Positions 8,361 to 17,813 are shown, counted from the first letter of the stretch. The stretch is DNA of 64,000 nucleotides from Psychrobacter sp. P11G3 (GCF_001435845.1 NZ_CM003596.1:1860001-1924000); one strand, 5' to 3'. The notes: generated from the letters alone by a model not told the origin. Program-made: numbers and translations.

Positions 8361-10196
8361 TTATTGTTTTAAATATTTATTGATACGCCCTTCTGCCTCT
8401 TTATCCACCCACCAGTAATCGATACCAACAGCATTGGTCGGTAGTTTTTCAGTATGGCGATACTGATCCCAATAGGCGACATTGGTGCCAGATTTGCCGT
8501 ATAGCGGTACGACATAATGACCTGCGCGCAACAACCGATCTAACACCTGTGTATACAGTACAATCTCGTCACGATTTTTGGCATTACCAAGGGCAGCAAC
8601 GACCTTATCGACGGCAGCATTTTTGATACCAGCACTATTATGATTGCCAGGCTCGTCAGCAGCAGCGCTACCCCAAAATGCCGCTTGCTCAGCACCAGGA
8701 GATAGGCTTTGAGCAAATACGTCCACGACCATGTCATAGTCAAAACGGCGCATACGCTCATAATATTGCGGCCCATCGACTTGACGCAAGGTTGCATCAA
8801 ATCCCAAGCGTTTTAGATTGCGAATATAAGGCAACAATACACGGCCCATGGTCTCGCCTGTCATCAAAATCTCAATCTGAGCAAGCGACCCATCAGGTTG
8901 ATATAGTTTCATATCCTCATAATAAAACCCAGCCTCTAACAATAGCTTACGCGCCTCTAATAATCCTTGACGATTAAAACCATTACCATCGCTGGTGGGT
9001 AGCTGCCATTCTGCTAATGTTGCTTGGTGCTGTTTCGGTTCGAGCTCAGACAATAACGGTGTCAATACCTGCATCTCTGCATCAGATGGCGTACCCGTTG
9101 CGGCAAGCTCTGAGCCATGGAAGAAGCTCTGCAAACGCTCATACTGCCCATGAAATAGGGTTTTATTCATCCATTCAAAATCATAAGCAGCTGTCAGTGC
9201 TTGGCGAACTTTGATGTCTTGAAAGATTGGGCGACGCAAATTCATCACCAATGCTTGCATCGGTACTGGATTTTGACTGGTTATCGTCTCTTTTTGGATA
9301 AGCCCTGCTTTCACTGCGGGGAAATTATATCCAGTTACCCAGTTAGATGCTTTATTTTCGGGGCGAAAACGGTATTGACCAGATTTAAAACCCTCAAAGG
9401 CAATTTCATCGCTTTGATAATAAATAAACTTGATCCTATCAAAGTTGTAGCGGCCACGATTGACCATCAAATCACGACCCCAATAATTGGGATCACGTAT
9501 ATAACTTACCGAACGTCCCGCATCGACTCGACCTAATTTATAAGGACCACTACCCATCAATGGCGACAGACTGATTTTCTCAAAATCGGTATCAATGGAA
9601 GACTTGGCAAATATAGGGAACTGGCCAACAGTCAGTAAAATCTCTTTGTTTTCAGCAGATGCAAAGACAAACTTTACTTGTTGATCATTAATGATTTGAA
9701 TGTCTTTAATATCGCTTAAATAACTGCGAATATACATAGGACCTTTGTTCAATATCGCCTCAAAAGTTGCTTTTACATCGCGACTGGTTACACCCGACCC
9801 ATCCCAAAAACGAGCATTAGGATTGAGATGATAAATAATCCAGCTCGTATCATCTGGATCATATGTCACTTTACTTGCCAGCTGCGGATACATGGTAAAA
9901 GCTTCATTCAATGAGCCAGTCATTAAAGTATCATACAGATAGTCTGTGCCAATCATCGCGACACCCGTGGTCATCCATTTATTGGCGCTATTAAACGTAC
10001 CGCGAGCATCTAGAGAAAGCGTGCCCCCTGATGGCGCTTTTGGATTGGCATAAGGTAAGTAAGGTGCATTGATGTACTCAGTGGGGCTATTGTGACCAAG
10101 CGCGGTCGTCGTAATAGGTGCAGCGATACTGCTCGGTATCCAACTGACGGTGATGGTTAGCAACATGGCTTTTAACAGGGCGTTTTTTATTATCAT
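8361..10196 (-). CDS. yejA: periplasmic oligopeptide-binding protein, family 5 (YejA-like)
   Basis: 611 residues from ATG 10196. A longer frame begins with TTG at 10238, but starting at the ATG leaves a clean Sec signal peptide (positive MIIKNALLKA, hydrophobic LLTITVS, then SSIAA/P), with GAGG 14 bases upstream. The mature protein shows the SBP family 5 layout: NAPYLPYANPKAPSGGTLSL at the N-terminus, LNPNARFWDGSGVTSRDVKAT, and VRQALTAAYDFEWMN. Delivers substrate to YejB/YejE; homologues bind microcin C and oligopeptides. First gene of the minus-strand transport cluster, followed by gloB. A large palindrome lies about 110 bases upstream. Confidence 0.88.
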   Translation of the reverse strand: MIIKNALLKAMLLTITVSWIPSSIAAPITTTALGHNSPTEYINAPYLPYANPKAPSGGTLSLDARGTFNSANKWMTTGVAMIGTDYLYDTLMTGSLNEAFTMYPQLASKVTYDPDDTSWIIYHLNPNARFWDGSGVTSRDVKATFEAILNKGPMYIRSYLSDIKDIQIINDQQVKFVFASAENKEILLTVGQFPIFAKSSIDTDFEKISLSPLMGSGPYKLGRVDAGRSVSYIRDPNYWGRDLMVNRGRYNFDRIKFIYYQSDEIAFEGFKSGQYRFRPENKASNWVTGYNFPAVKAGLIQKETITSQNPVPMQALVMNLRRPIFQDIKVRQALTAAYDFEWMNKTLFHGQYERLQSFFHGSELAATGTPSDAEMQVLTPLLSELEPKQHQATLAEWQLPTSDGNGFNRQGLLEARKLLLEAGFYYEDMKLYQPDGSLAQIEILMTGETMGRVLLPYIRNLKRLGFDATLRQVDGPQYYERMRRFDYDMVVDVFAQSLSPGAEQAAFWGSAAADEPGNHNSAGIKNAAVDKVVAALGNAKNRDEIVLYTQVLDRLLRAGHYVVPLYGKSGTNVAYWDQYRHTEKLPTNAVGIDYWWVDKEAEGRINKYLKQ

Positions 10197-10307
10197 GACG
10201 TTATAACAAACCTCTATGCTAACCAATATAAATATCAAAACGTAAAGCCTGACAGCAAAACAGCGTTATAGCAAAATTTTATCATAACAAACTTAGGTTT
10301 TTTAACC

Positions 10308-10372
10308 TAATGGTTTGCCGTGGATATGACTTAATGGTGATAGCATTAAGCGATATCCACGGCAAACCATTA
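10308..10372. repeat. large two-tier inverted repeat between serC and the binding protein gene
   Basis: Outer arms of 20 bp (10308-10327 and 10353-10372) are perfect inverted copies; inside them a second perfect pair of 7 bp (CTTAATG 10330-10336, CATTAAG 10344-10350) closes a 7-nt loop. A smaller inverted repeat (TTAGGTT 10293-10299, AACCTAA 10304-10310) abuts the left arm. No T-run follows either end, so this is not an ordinary terminator. It lies upstream of the yejA-like gene and downstream of the serC terminator. A folded RNA, an operator region or a palindromic repeat element are all possible. Confidence 0.75.
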
Positions 10373-10414
10373 TCACTACGCGCTAGCATGACCAAATTGT
10401 TTGTTTATAAATAT

Positions 10415-10449
10415 AAAAAAGGCGCAACCATGAACAGTTGCGCCTTTCT
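10415..10449 (-). terminator. serC terminator
   Basis: Stem GGCGCAAC/GTTGCGCC with an 8-nt loop (CATGAACA). On the minus strand it is followed by six T. It lies about 50 bases after the serC stop. Confidence 0.85.
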
Positions 10450-10501
10450 TGATGTGCAGTTTATATATGAAGACTTTATACGTTAGGAGTTATTATCTTG
10501 T

Positions 10502-11629
10502 TTACGCGTGCTTTTTTTCAAAGGCAATCATAAAGTCAACCAGCTGCTGTACCCACTCAAGTGGCACGGCATTGTAGATACTGGCTCGCATACCGCCTAC
10601 ATCACGATGACCTTTTAGATTTAACAAGCCAGCTTTTTCTGACTCTTCTAAGAATACTTTATCAAGGCTGCTGTCTGCTAAAGTAAACGGCACGTTCATG
10701 ATAGAACGATACTTAGAATCTACTGGATTATTATAAAAACTGCTCTCATCGATTATCTTATAAAGTAAATCGGCTTTTTGCTGATTGATTTTACCGATAG
10801 CAGCCACACCGCCCTGCTCTTCCAACCAGTCAAACACTAGCCCTGCTAAGTACCAAGAATACGTCGCTGGCGTGTTAGACATAGACTCTTTGTCAGCTTG
10901 ATGCTCATAGTTCAGCAGCATAGGACACCATTCACTTGCCTGCCTCATCAAATCATCACGGATAATGACAATGACTAGACCTGCAGGACCGATGTTTTTC
11001 TGTGCGCCCGCGTAGATCATGCCAAATTTAGACACATCTATCGGCTGTGACAAGATACAAGATGACATATCAGCAATGATTGGCGCATCTACTTGTGGCG
11101 GCTCAAATATCTGTAAACCATGAATTGTTTCATTGGCACAGTAATGAAAATAAGCGGCGTCTTCACTGATATTCCAATCGCTTTGCGCTGGTACGTCAGT
11201 AAAGTTATTCTCTTTGCCAGTCGCAACTAAGTTAATCTCGCCCAAACCCAGTGCTTCATAGCGCTTGGCTTCTTTGATCGCTTTGCCTGACCATGCACCT
11301 GTCGTCAAATAGTCACCGCGTCCACCATTCAACAGATTCAATGGAATCGCAGAAAACTGTAAGCTAGCGCCACCTTGCAAAAACAGCACTTTATAGTTAT
11401 CTGGTATCTCCATAAGCGTGCGTAGCTTAGCTTCTGCTTTATCAGTAATGGCCATATACTCTTTACTACGATGACTGACTTCCATGACCGATAGGCCGCG
11501 ACCTTGCCAATCAAGCAGTTCGCTCTGTGCGCGCTCTAATACGGCTGTTGGCATGGTAGCAGGGCCAGCACAAAAATTTGGCAGGCGATGCGGTGTAGTA
11601 GTTGCTGTAGACGTTGGGGTTGTAGGCAT
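10502..11629 (-). CDS. serC: phosphoserine aminotransferase
   Basis: 375 residues from ATG 11629 (AGGA about 10 bases upstream; a GTG at 11635 in the same frame is too close to it). Class V aminotransferase: N-terminal NFCAGPATMPTAVLERAQ, GLSVMEVSHRSKEY, phosphate/PLP contacts GGASLQFSAIPLNLL, the PLP-lysine block YAGAQKNIGPAG, and C-terminal GHRDVGGMRASIYNA. Converts 3-phosphohydroxypyruvate and glutamate to phosphoserine and 2-oxoglutarate in serine synthesis; the same enzyme serves pyridoxine synthesis upstream of PdxA, whose gene is also in this window. It follows the candidate HolD gene by about 90 bases and has its own terminator. Confidence 0.95.
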   Translation of the reverse strand: MPTTPTSTATTTPHRLPNFCAGPATMPTAVLERAQSELLDWQGRGLSVMEVSHRSKEYMAITDKAEAKLRTLMEIPDNYKVLFLQGGASLQFSAIPLNLLNGGRGDYLTTGAWSGKAIKEAKRYEALGLGEINLVATGKENNFTDVPAQSDWNISEDAAYFHYCANETIHGLQIFEPPQVDAPIIADMSSCILSQPIDVSKFGMIYAGAQKNIGPAGLVIVIIRDDLMRQASEWCPMLLNYEHQADKESMSNTPATYSWYLAGLVFDWLEEQGGVAAIGKINQQKADLLYKIIDESSFYNNPVDSKYRSIMNVPFTLADSSLDKVFLEESEKAGLLNLKGHRDVGGMRASIYNAVPLEWVQQLVDFMIAFEKKHA

Positions 11630-11721
11630 AATCACAGTCCTAGGTATGATGAAATAAAAGGATGTTTTTTATTTCAGTTTGTTGATAAAGGCATTGGTAT
11701 CGATGTTAGTTTTCATACAAC

Positions 11722-12630
11722 TCAATGAGATATCTGCTCCCACAGCTGACGTTTAGCATCACTGTCTGCGAGCATTTCTTCTAATGTCGGCACAGTGGTC
11801 AGATTGGGATGTTGAAGGCCATCAGGCAGCGCGGTCAGTGCAGCAACTTGTATATCTTCGCTTCGGCCAATTCGAAAAATATATCCTGCAAGACTGGCAT
11901 TGGCAAGCTCAGCAGTATCCATACCATCACAAATCGGGAATGATGTTGTCTCGCAAGTGATTGATAGCGCCTGAGTAATGTTTTGCCATAGTTTTTGACT
12001 ATCACTATTCAGCGCTTTGATATCAACCAATATTACCCAGTCATTATAGCGGCCACCTTGCAGGTCAAATGGTGCTACTTTTTTTAAACTATCATCATTT
12101 ATGCTGTCATCACTAGTACTCTGCGGAAAATCACTTTGCGCAAATTGAGGTTGCTCAATAGGGGCAGTCGTAGAGGTTACAGCAGTTTGGTTCGATGCAG
12201 TACTTGGGATGTCATGGTAGTTAGACTCAGTACTTGAACTAACAGTATTTGAGCCAATCGTAGTTGAATCAACGGAATCAAAACTATAAGTAACAGGGCT
12301 TTGCTCGCTAGCCGTCTGTTCAGTGATAGCTTGCAAATCAGCATCATACTCATCGGTAACATAGTCGCTAGCGTTATAATCACTGATATCATAACCATCA
12401 GTCGGTTGATCAACTGTGCCTACAATTCCAGCGCTCGCTACTTCATTGTTGTTAGACTCAATGTCAGTGGAATCAATATGTGATTGCTCAACCGAAACTG
12501 TCGCAATGTCAGCCATATTGATGGTTTCTGACTCAGGTTGTACCCACTGATTGATACCCATCATCGCTAGAATTTGTCGTTGCTGCACACGGCGCTGTAA
12601 TACAGTTAGCGGGTCTTGGGTATCACTCAT
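11722..12630 (-). CDS. probable DNA polymerase III psi subunit (HolD-like) with long acidic insert
   Basis: 302 residues. The N-terminus has QILAMMGINQWVQPE, which resembles E. coli HolD (LQQLGITQW) where this segment binds chi. The C-terminus has LADSDAKRQLWEQI, resembling HolD ANPTARAALWQQI. Between residues about 35 and 185 is a low-complexity Ser/Thr/Asp/Gln-rich stretch without hydrophobic core, probably disordered; about 190-302 looks folded (DWVILVDIKAL, then FPICDG and YIFRIGRSEDI). E. coli HolD is about 137 residues, so this is much longer. If correct, it links chi and the clamp loader to SSB-coated DNA. The assignment rests on two short motifs recalled by eye; the fallback is a conserved hypothetical protein. 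Followed by serC. Confidence 0.55.
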   Translation of the reverse strand: MSDTQDPLTVLQRRVQQRQILAMMGINQWVQPESETINMADIATVSVEQSHIDSTDIESNNNEVASAGIVGTVDQPTDGYDISDYNASDYVTDEYDADLQAITEQTASEQSPVTYSFDSVDSTTIGSNTVSSSTESNYHDIPSTASNQTAVTSTTAPIEQPQFAQSDFPQSTSDDSINDDSLKKVAPFDLQGGRYNDWVILVDIKALNSDSQKLWQNITQALSITCETTSFPICDGMDTAELANASLAGYIFRIGRSEDIQVAALTALPDGLQHPNLTTVPTLEEMLADSDAKRQLWEQISH

Positions 12631-12744
12631 TCGACTCTACTATCCTACTCATTTTGTTTATATCATTTATAAATGTTTTTATGGTTTTGGCAGCTCTCAC
12701 TGAGTATGCATCACACTATTAATCAAACACTAGATACATACCCA

Positions 12745-15708
12745 TCAAAACAGCTGTCGAATGCCTAGCCAATGCTCTGACATTGCCAGCAAACAGTCGT
12801 ATTCATCTTGGCTGATTATCGTATCGTGTAACATCACCGTATGCAACGTACTTAACCATTGGCGATACTCATTATGAGTAGGCTGGCTCATCTCACCTTC
12901 ATTATAATCTATTTGGCTACCATCCTGTTGCTTCTCTCGATAATTATCAGCATTCTGAGCACCTACCAAGCGCTTGATAGAGTGACTGGCAGAGACGGGA
13001 ACCGCAGAAATAATCGCCAATAACTGAATGCTATTCAAGTGCTGTGCGGTCAATAATAGCCACTGTAAATTAACATCGCTTACTGTCATAAGATCAATAT
13101 CAATCAAGCGCGCATGCCGTCTCAAATCTACAATATAATGCGCCACACTGTCAGTACCCTCACTCAATAACGATCGGTCATGCATTGAGATCATCTGGCC
13201 TTTGGCATCTTTTGATAGTCGATAAGCCAATAAGACAACAACTGATACTTCTGATTCACTGAGTCCTGTAAACACCTGACTTGAAGGGTCCAATTGCGCC
13301 CTTACGTCTTCCATACCAGTATTCAGTATCTGCGTCCATAGCGCTTGCGCGTCTGTATCTTGTAAAACTTTAGACAATATCGGTAGTAACTGCTGCAAAT
13401 GTAACACTTGCCATAGTGATAATATTGGCGATCTCTGATGTGCTAAAGCTAACGGGTTATTCAGAGTAATCGCAGCCGCATGAGAGTTATCACTAGATAT
13501 ATTTTGATCTGACGAATCATAAGCTAAGCTTTTGGTTAAGTCAGATGTCAGCTGTTGGTTAAACAACTCAAATATGCCCTGCTGATAACGCAACAACATC
13601 GTACGGCATTTTTCTTGTTTTTTATAGTACTGATGACTGTCGTGACTATGATCGTCTTTACTTTTAAGCTTTAGATCTTCGATACATAGTTCAGATAAAT
13701 TCTTTTGATGCAATTGGTTTAAGGCGAGCCCAATCAAAGCGCTGTCTAAACGCCTGTCCAAACTGGCTACTACTGTCATCAGCTTAGTATCTATCTTATG
13801 TGGCAATACTTGCTCATGGGAAGTCGAGTCAGTCGCAACAGAGAAGCCTTCATTCCAAATATCATTCAAACTATAAATGGCAGTCGTTGATAAGGGTCGA
13901 TGCTGATGACAAAGCAAGACAGTTTCGACTAATGCTAGCGCACCTAGAGGATGATGACTATGATTGAGTATATACTGAGGTAGTGTTACCTTTTGAATAT
14001 CATTAAACCCAATTAGTGTGTTTTCTGGTAGGTCGGCGTCCGGTTTGGCCTGCCACGGTTTTAACAGCTGATGAACACCAACGTCTTCGGCCTTTACTTG
14101 AAGTCGCCCACCGACTACCACATCAGCGTCTACGGTAAATTCTAAGCCGTCATTAACTTCTGATTCATAGATATCTCTGTTACGACTGCCGTTCCCAGAC
14201 TCAGCAAGAACTTTTCTATCATTTGGCTGTTTAATGTCACCTGTATTAATCGTTGCAGCTGTTTGAGATCCAAGTAACGACGACTGCTGCACGTTTTTTT
14301 CTGGGAAATCTTCACTTAGGCTATTTTCTTTTGTTGCTCCCCAATCACCTAAGCGTCGTTGCCTATATATTTCTTTAACTTTTTGCTGATTTATTCGCTT
14401 TTCTTTGGCGACTTGTACCGCGAACTGATGATAAGCATCCACATTAATAGCACTCATACGATCAGTCAAGCTTGGATGGGTGGCAAACCACGATACATCA
14501 CTCAAGTCTGCCCCACTACTAGCAAAGAAAAAATGACTCAGTCCATTGATATCGGCGATGCCAGACAAACGCGAGCCGAGCGAGTCTTGATGAATGGCTT
14601 TTAAGGTTTCGATAATCGCAGGCGTACGTGTCAATTGAACACTAGTGGCATCAGCAAGTAGCTCGCGCTCACGATTAAAACTGTGCTTAATCAACTGCGC
14701 GCTTGCCATACTGGAGAAGCTTAAACCATGCAGTAGCAATGTCCAGACACTACGCGGGGCTTGACGATCTATTATAGGTGGCGTTTGCACCCATTTAGAT
14801 TGACGCTTGGCTGAAGACTGCTGTTGTTGTGATTGCTGCTGCCAGTAGGCGACCCATTCACTATGCGTGTTGAAATTGGCGGTTTGCGCTTCTGTATTGC
14901 GTGCAAGCGTATCAACCTGTCTTTGTGATAGAGACTTTTGGGAAATACTATCGCTATCAAAGTGACTATAATTAGAGAGACGATTAGAGATACGATTAGA
15001 GATATGATTGGATATTGGGTCACTCCAGTCATACAGTATCTGCAAGCCTGCCAATACTACCATCAGCTGTAAGTTGAACGTAGCATCGCCGTGCAATATA
15101 TGACCATATTCATGACCGATGAGTCCGTATAGCGCCTCATCAGACAGTTTATCTAGCGCACCTTGGGTAACGACGAGTACCATATCTGAGCTATGGCGAC
15201 CAGCGACGAAACCATTGATACCCTGCTCGTCAGGTAGCACGTACAAAATAGGGGTTTGCAAACCTGCCGCAATGGCCAGTTGTTGAGCGATTTCATAGTA
15301 GCGACGATAAACGGGCGGAAAATCGCGCTCGTCACGTACTGCTATATGACGTGAACTATAGCGAACCTTTTCTTCAGCTTCGTGTTGATGAGCGACTCCT
15401 TGACTGTGCTCCCATGCTTCTTGGCTGTTATCAATGAATAGCCTAACCGCCCCTACTCGCTGAGCAATAGCGCGGCCACCTGCTCGCAGGCGTCGATACT
15501 CTAAAAAACTACCACCAACGAAACTGCCTAACGTCAAGACAATGACCAGAACCAATACCCAGTAGTATATACCGCCTGTAAATACTGTCAGCAGTATAGA
15601 CATGACAGCCAGTCCCACTGCCATATGAGCAAGTACAATCAGGAAAAACAGTCCATAAAGTAATAGACTGCGCCGCGTACGTATCCGCTGTTCACCAAAA
15701 AAATCCAT
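12745..15708 (-). CDS. large M48-family membrane metalloprotease, partner of LemA
   Basis: About 987 residues from ATG 15708 (MDFFGEQRIRTRR, the usual family N-terminus). A TTG at 15735, 13 bases after the lemA stop, would add nine residues and cannot be excluded. Two hydrophobic segments (about 15-45 and 45-70) anchor it; the zinc motif HEYGH follows in GLIGHEYGHILHGD, and a downstream RERELLADA supplies the third ligand Glu. After the protease domain (to about 480) is a roughly 500-residue C-terminal part with repeated leucine-rich helical segments and no motif I recognise. The LemA/M48 pair is widespread; its role is thought to be membrane-protein quality control, not settled. This protein is longer than most family members. 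Confidence 0.85.
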   Translation of the reverse strand: MDFFGEQRIRTRRSLLLYGLFFLIVLAHMAVGLAVMSILLTVFTGGIYYWVLVLVIVLTLGSFVGGSFLEYRRLRAGGRAIAQRVGAVRLFIDNSQEAWEHSQGVAHQHEAEEKVRYSSRHIAVRDERDFPPVYRRYYEIAQQLAIAAGLQTPILYVLPDEQGINGFVAGRHSSDMVLVVTQGALDKLSDEALYGLIGHEYGHILHGDATFNLQLMVVLAGLQILYDWSDPISNHISNRISNRLSNYSHFDSDSISQKSLSQRQVDTLARNTEAQTANFNTHSEWVAYWQQQSQQQQSSAKRQSKWVQTPPIIDRQAPRSVWTLLLHGLSFSSMASAQLIKHSFNRERELLADATSVQLTRTPAIIETLKAIHQDSLGSRLSGIADINGLSHFFFASSGADLSDVSWFATHPSLTDRMSAINVDAYHQFAVQVAKEKRINQQKVKEIYRQRRLGDWGATKENSLSEDFPEKNVQQSSLLGSQTAATINTGDIKQPNDRKVLAESGNGSRNRDIYESEVNDGLEFTVDADVVVGGRLQVKAEDVGVHQLLKPWQAKPDADLPENTLIGFNDIQKVTLPQYILNHSHHPLGALALVETVLLCHQHRPLSTTAIYSLNDIWNEGFSVATDSTSHEQVLPHKIDTKLMTVVASLDRRLDSALIGLALNQLHQKNLSELCIEDLKLKSKDDHSHDSHQYYKKQEKCRTMLLRYQQGIFELFNQQLTSDLTKSLAYDSSDQNISSDNSHAAAITLNNPLALAHQRSPILSLWQVLHLQQLLPILSKVLQDTDAQALWTQILNTGMEDVRAQLDPSSQVFTGLSESEVSVVVLLAYRLSKDAKGQMISMHDRSLLSEGTDSVAHYIVDLRRHARLIDIDLMTVSDVNLQWLLLTAQHLNSIQLLAIISAVPVSASHSIKRLVGAQNADNYREKQQDGSQIDYNEGEMSQPTHNEYRQWLSTLHTVMLHDTIISQDEYDCLLAMSEHWLGIRQLF

Positions 15709-15748
15709 CAGATTAGGCTGCCTAGAGTTCGCCAAAATTGTCTAAACC

Positions 15749-16345
15749 TTAGCCCATGTTTACAATCGGTGCCTGAGCAATCGCTTCTCTATCTTCGAAT
15801 ACCAACTGACTGAGTGGACGAAAGCCAAAAGTCGTACTAACGAGGTTATTCGGGAATACTTCGCGATCGTTATTATAAAACATCACGCTGTCATTATAAT
15901 GCTGACGCGCAAATCCGATACGATTTTCCGTATTGGTTAGTTCGTCCATGAGCTCCTTAATCATACTATCGGCTTTGAGCTCTGGGTAGGCTTCGACGAC
16001 AGCGGAGAATTGACTCAACGCTTTAGACAACATACCTTCTGCTTTTGCAAATAGTGCCATATGTTCTAGTGAGTCTGGCTGATGTTTATTAGAGTCTTGT
16101 AGATCTTGGGCATGATTACGTGCGCTAATGACGCGAGTGAGTGTTTCTTCTTCATGACTCAAATAACGCTTGGCAGTTTCGACCAAGTTTGGAATCAGAT
16201 CATGACGACGCTTTAGTTGAACATCTATTTGAGCAAAGCCATTCTTTGCTTGGTTACGTGCGCGTACCAATCTATTAAAAATGGATACCCCAAACACAAC
16301 TACCAACACCACAAATGCAATGAATAGCCAAACAAACATCTTCAT
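15749..16345 (-). CDS. lemA: LemA family protein
   Basis: 198 residues from ATG 16345, which has GGAG 9 bases upstream (a TTG six bases earlier is less likely). One N-terminal membrane helix (MFVWLFIAFVVLVVVFGVSI), then a long helical domain with the LemA hallmarks FAQIDVQLKRRHDLIPNLVE, YPELKADSMIKELMDELTNTENRIGFARQHYNDSV and FGFRPLSQLVFE. Function of LemA is not well established; the gene is commonly next to an M48 protease, as here with a gap of a few dozen bases at most, so the two are almost certainly one operon. Confidence 0.92.
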   Translation of the reverse strand: MKMFVWLFIAFVVLVVVFGVSIFNRLVRARNQAKNGFAQIDVQLKRRHDLIPNLVETAKRYLSHEEETLTRVISARNHAQDLQDSNKHQPDSLEHMALFAKAEGMLSKALSQFSAVVEAYPELKADSMIKELMDELTNTENRIGFARQHYNDSVMFYNNDREVFPNNLVSTTFGFRPLSQLVFEDREAIAQAPIVNMG

Positions 16346-16516
16346 AATCAAACTCCAAGGTGTCTAGAATGTTAATAAAAAGTTAATACATTGTATTTTA
16401 ACTCATATTAATCAATAAAACCTTAGAACTAGATAAGAACTACAAAGGAAATCGAACAGGAAGTTAAATTGAAAACTACATAAGCAAATAGATAACCATC
16501 AGACAAAATTTTGACC

Positions 16517-16545
16517 AAAAAAAACCCTTTACAATGAAGGGCTTA
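16517..16545 (-). terminator. terminator-like hairpin downstream of the SRP RNA
   Basis: Stem of CCCTT/AAGGG extended by a G-U and an A-U pair, followed by eight T on the minus strand. It lies about 60 bases beyond the 3' end of the 4.5S RNA and could be a second stop before lemA. Confidence 0.6.
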
Positions 16546-16600
16546 ATACATCACAAATATGTCTTTTATACTTTATAAATATAATTATCAAATTTTAGGC

Positions 16601-16723
16601 AAAAAAAAGCGACTCCAAAAGCACATCCTCGGCACACACTATAACTATTACCGTTGCTACCTTCCGGTCCTGGCGGGATTCATAGAACAATGTTGCGAGG
16701 CTACCAATGGAGCCACCAGTCGC
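16601..16723 (-). ncRNA. ffs: 4.5S signal recognition particle RNA
   Basis: On the minus strand the RNA contains the SRP apical domain: GGACCGGAAGGTAGCA at 16670-16655, including the GGAA tetraloop and the asymmetric internal loop that binds Ffh. The ends pair (GCGACT 16723-16718 with AGTCGC 16614-16609), giving a rod of about 115 nt, the size of E. coli 4.5S RNA. A run of eight T follows at 16608-16601 and ends transcription. A small plus-strand open frame over this locus (from 16559) is therefore spurious. Confidence 0.93.
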
Positions 16724-16725
16724 AA

Positions 16726-16753
16726 ATTATACAAGAAATTTTTAATTTTACAA
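16726..16753 (-). promoter_or_regulatory. sigma-70 promoter of the 4.5S RNA gene
   Basis: On the minus strand: -35 TTGTAA (16753-16748), a 16-base spacer, and a perfect -10 TATAAT (16731-16726). The predicted RNA 5' end at about 16723-16718 follows directly, as expected for a stable RNA without a leader. Confidence 0.8.
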
Positions 16754-17017
16754 CCCCTATCTTAAAACTGTTTGCTTTAGACCCTAAATAGCATTGTCAT
16801 TTAGTTCATTAGCTCATGTTCGCAATGTATGAGCACAAATTATATCAGTAACTTAGGTCACAAAATTCTCACAGCAACTTATATGAATTTTGCTATTTTA
16901 GTGAATGAAGTTGCACCCATGTCGATGTTTAAAAAACAATAGGGACAACTTTTCGTGTATAAATGAGCGTTGATAATTGTCATTTATATATTATTAGAAT
17001 CAACTTAGGAGATAATA

Positions 17018-17734
17018 ATGAAAAATACTTTATTGAATAAAGCAGCACTAGTTTCTGGTACGGTTTGTCTTATGACAGCGATGATGGGTAGCGCCCATGC
17101 AGAACCCACTGGCTATGATCAACTGACGTTTCAGACAGAAATAAAAGAAGAAATTCAGAACGACGAAGTACGTGCCAGCTTGTACAAGAAAGCACAGGCA
17201 ACTGACTCTAAGACTTTAGCCACAATGCTTAACACCTCAATCAACAATGCCATGAAAATCGCCAAGCGCTATCCTAGCGTGACCGTGAGCACAGGGCAAC
17301 AGCGCACCTATCCACGCTACGACAAGAACGATAAAATCATTGGCTGGACAGGTCAAGCAAACATAGACTTAAAAAGCACAGACTTTTCAGCGACTAGCCA
17401 ACTAATTGCTGATTTGCAAGAAACCTTGGTGATGGACAATCTTAATTTTGGCGTATCAGATACCAAAAAGGATGCTCTAGAGCAAAAATTAATGACCGAA
17501 GCCTCTCGCGCTTTTCAGCAGCAAGCTAAGAGCCTTACCCGCGCGTGGGATGCTCGTGGCTATCGCGTCGTCAATGTTAACCTAAACACAGGTAGCAACT
17601 ACCCACGTCCGATGTATAGCGCTATGAGCATGAAATCAGGAATGGCAGACGAGTCAGTACCAAGTCAAAGCTTTGAGTCTGGCAACAGTACTATTTCGGT
17701 GACTGCTAACGGTACCATCGAGCTAACTAAATAA
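17018..17734 (+). CDS. secreted SIMPL-domain (DUF541) protein
   Basis: 238 residues with a strong AGGAG seven bases before ATG. Sec signal peptide: KNTLLNK, hydrophobic AALVSGTVCLMTAMMG, cleavage after AHA. The mature part matches the SIMPL/DUF541 pattern by eye: an early TFQTEIKEEIQNDEVRASL strand, then RYPSVTVSTGQQRTYPRY, GWTGQANIDLKSTDF and a long helix before ALEQKLMTEASRAFQQQAK. The C-terminus is Ser/Met rich and ends in ISVTANGTIEL. Family function is poorly defined (periplasmic, oxidative-stress links in some bacteria). Single gene with its own terminator. Confidence 0.75.
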   Translation: MKNTLLNKAALVSGTVCLMTAMMGSAHAEPTGYDQLTFQTEIKEEIQNDEVRASLYKKAQATDSKTLATMLNTSINNAMKIAKRYPSVTVSTGQQRTYPRYDKNDKIIGWTGQANIDLKSTDFSATSQLIADLQETLVMDNLNFGVSDTKKDALEQKLMTEASRAFQQQAKSLTRAWDARGYRVVNVNLNTGSNYPRPMYSAMSMKSGMADESVPSQSFESGNSTISVTANGTIELTK

Positions 17735-17772
17735 GACAGCTTATAGTTCAAATAAAATAAGTGATTTGCATC

Positions 17773-17813
17773 AAAAAAGGCAAGCGTCGTTAACGGTGCT
17801 TGCCTTTTTATTT
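17773..17813 (+). terminator. terminator after the SIMPL protein gene
   Basis: Stem AAAAGGCAAGC/GCTTGCCTTTT with a 12-nt loop and a T-rich tail. It lies 39 bases past the stop; A-rich 5' flank may also let it stop the convergent minus-strand transcript. Confidence 0.85.

Noticed and set aside
16559..16765. 68-codon plus-strand ORF
   Set aside because: It lies across the 4.5S RNA gene and its promoter on the other strand; no family resemblance.
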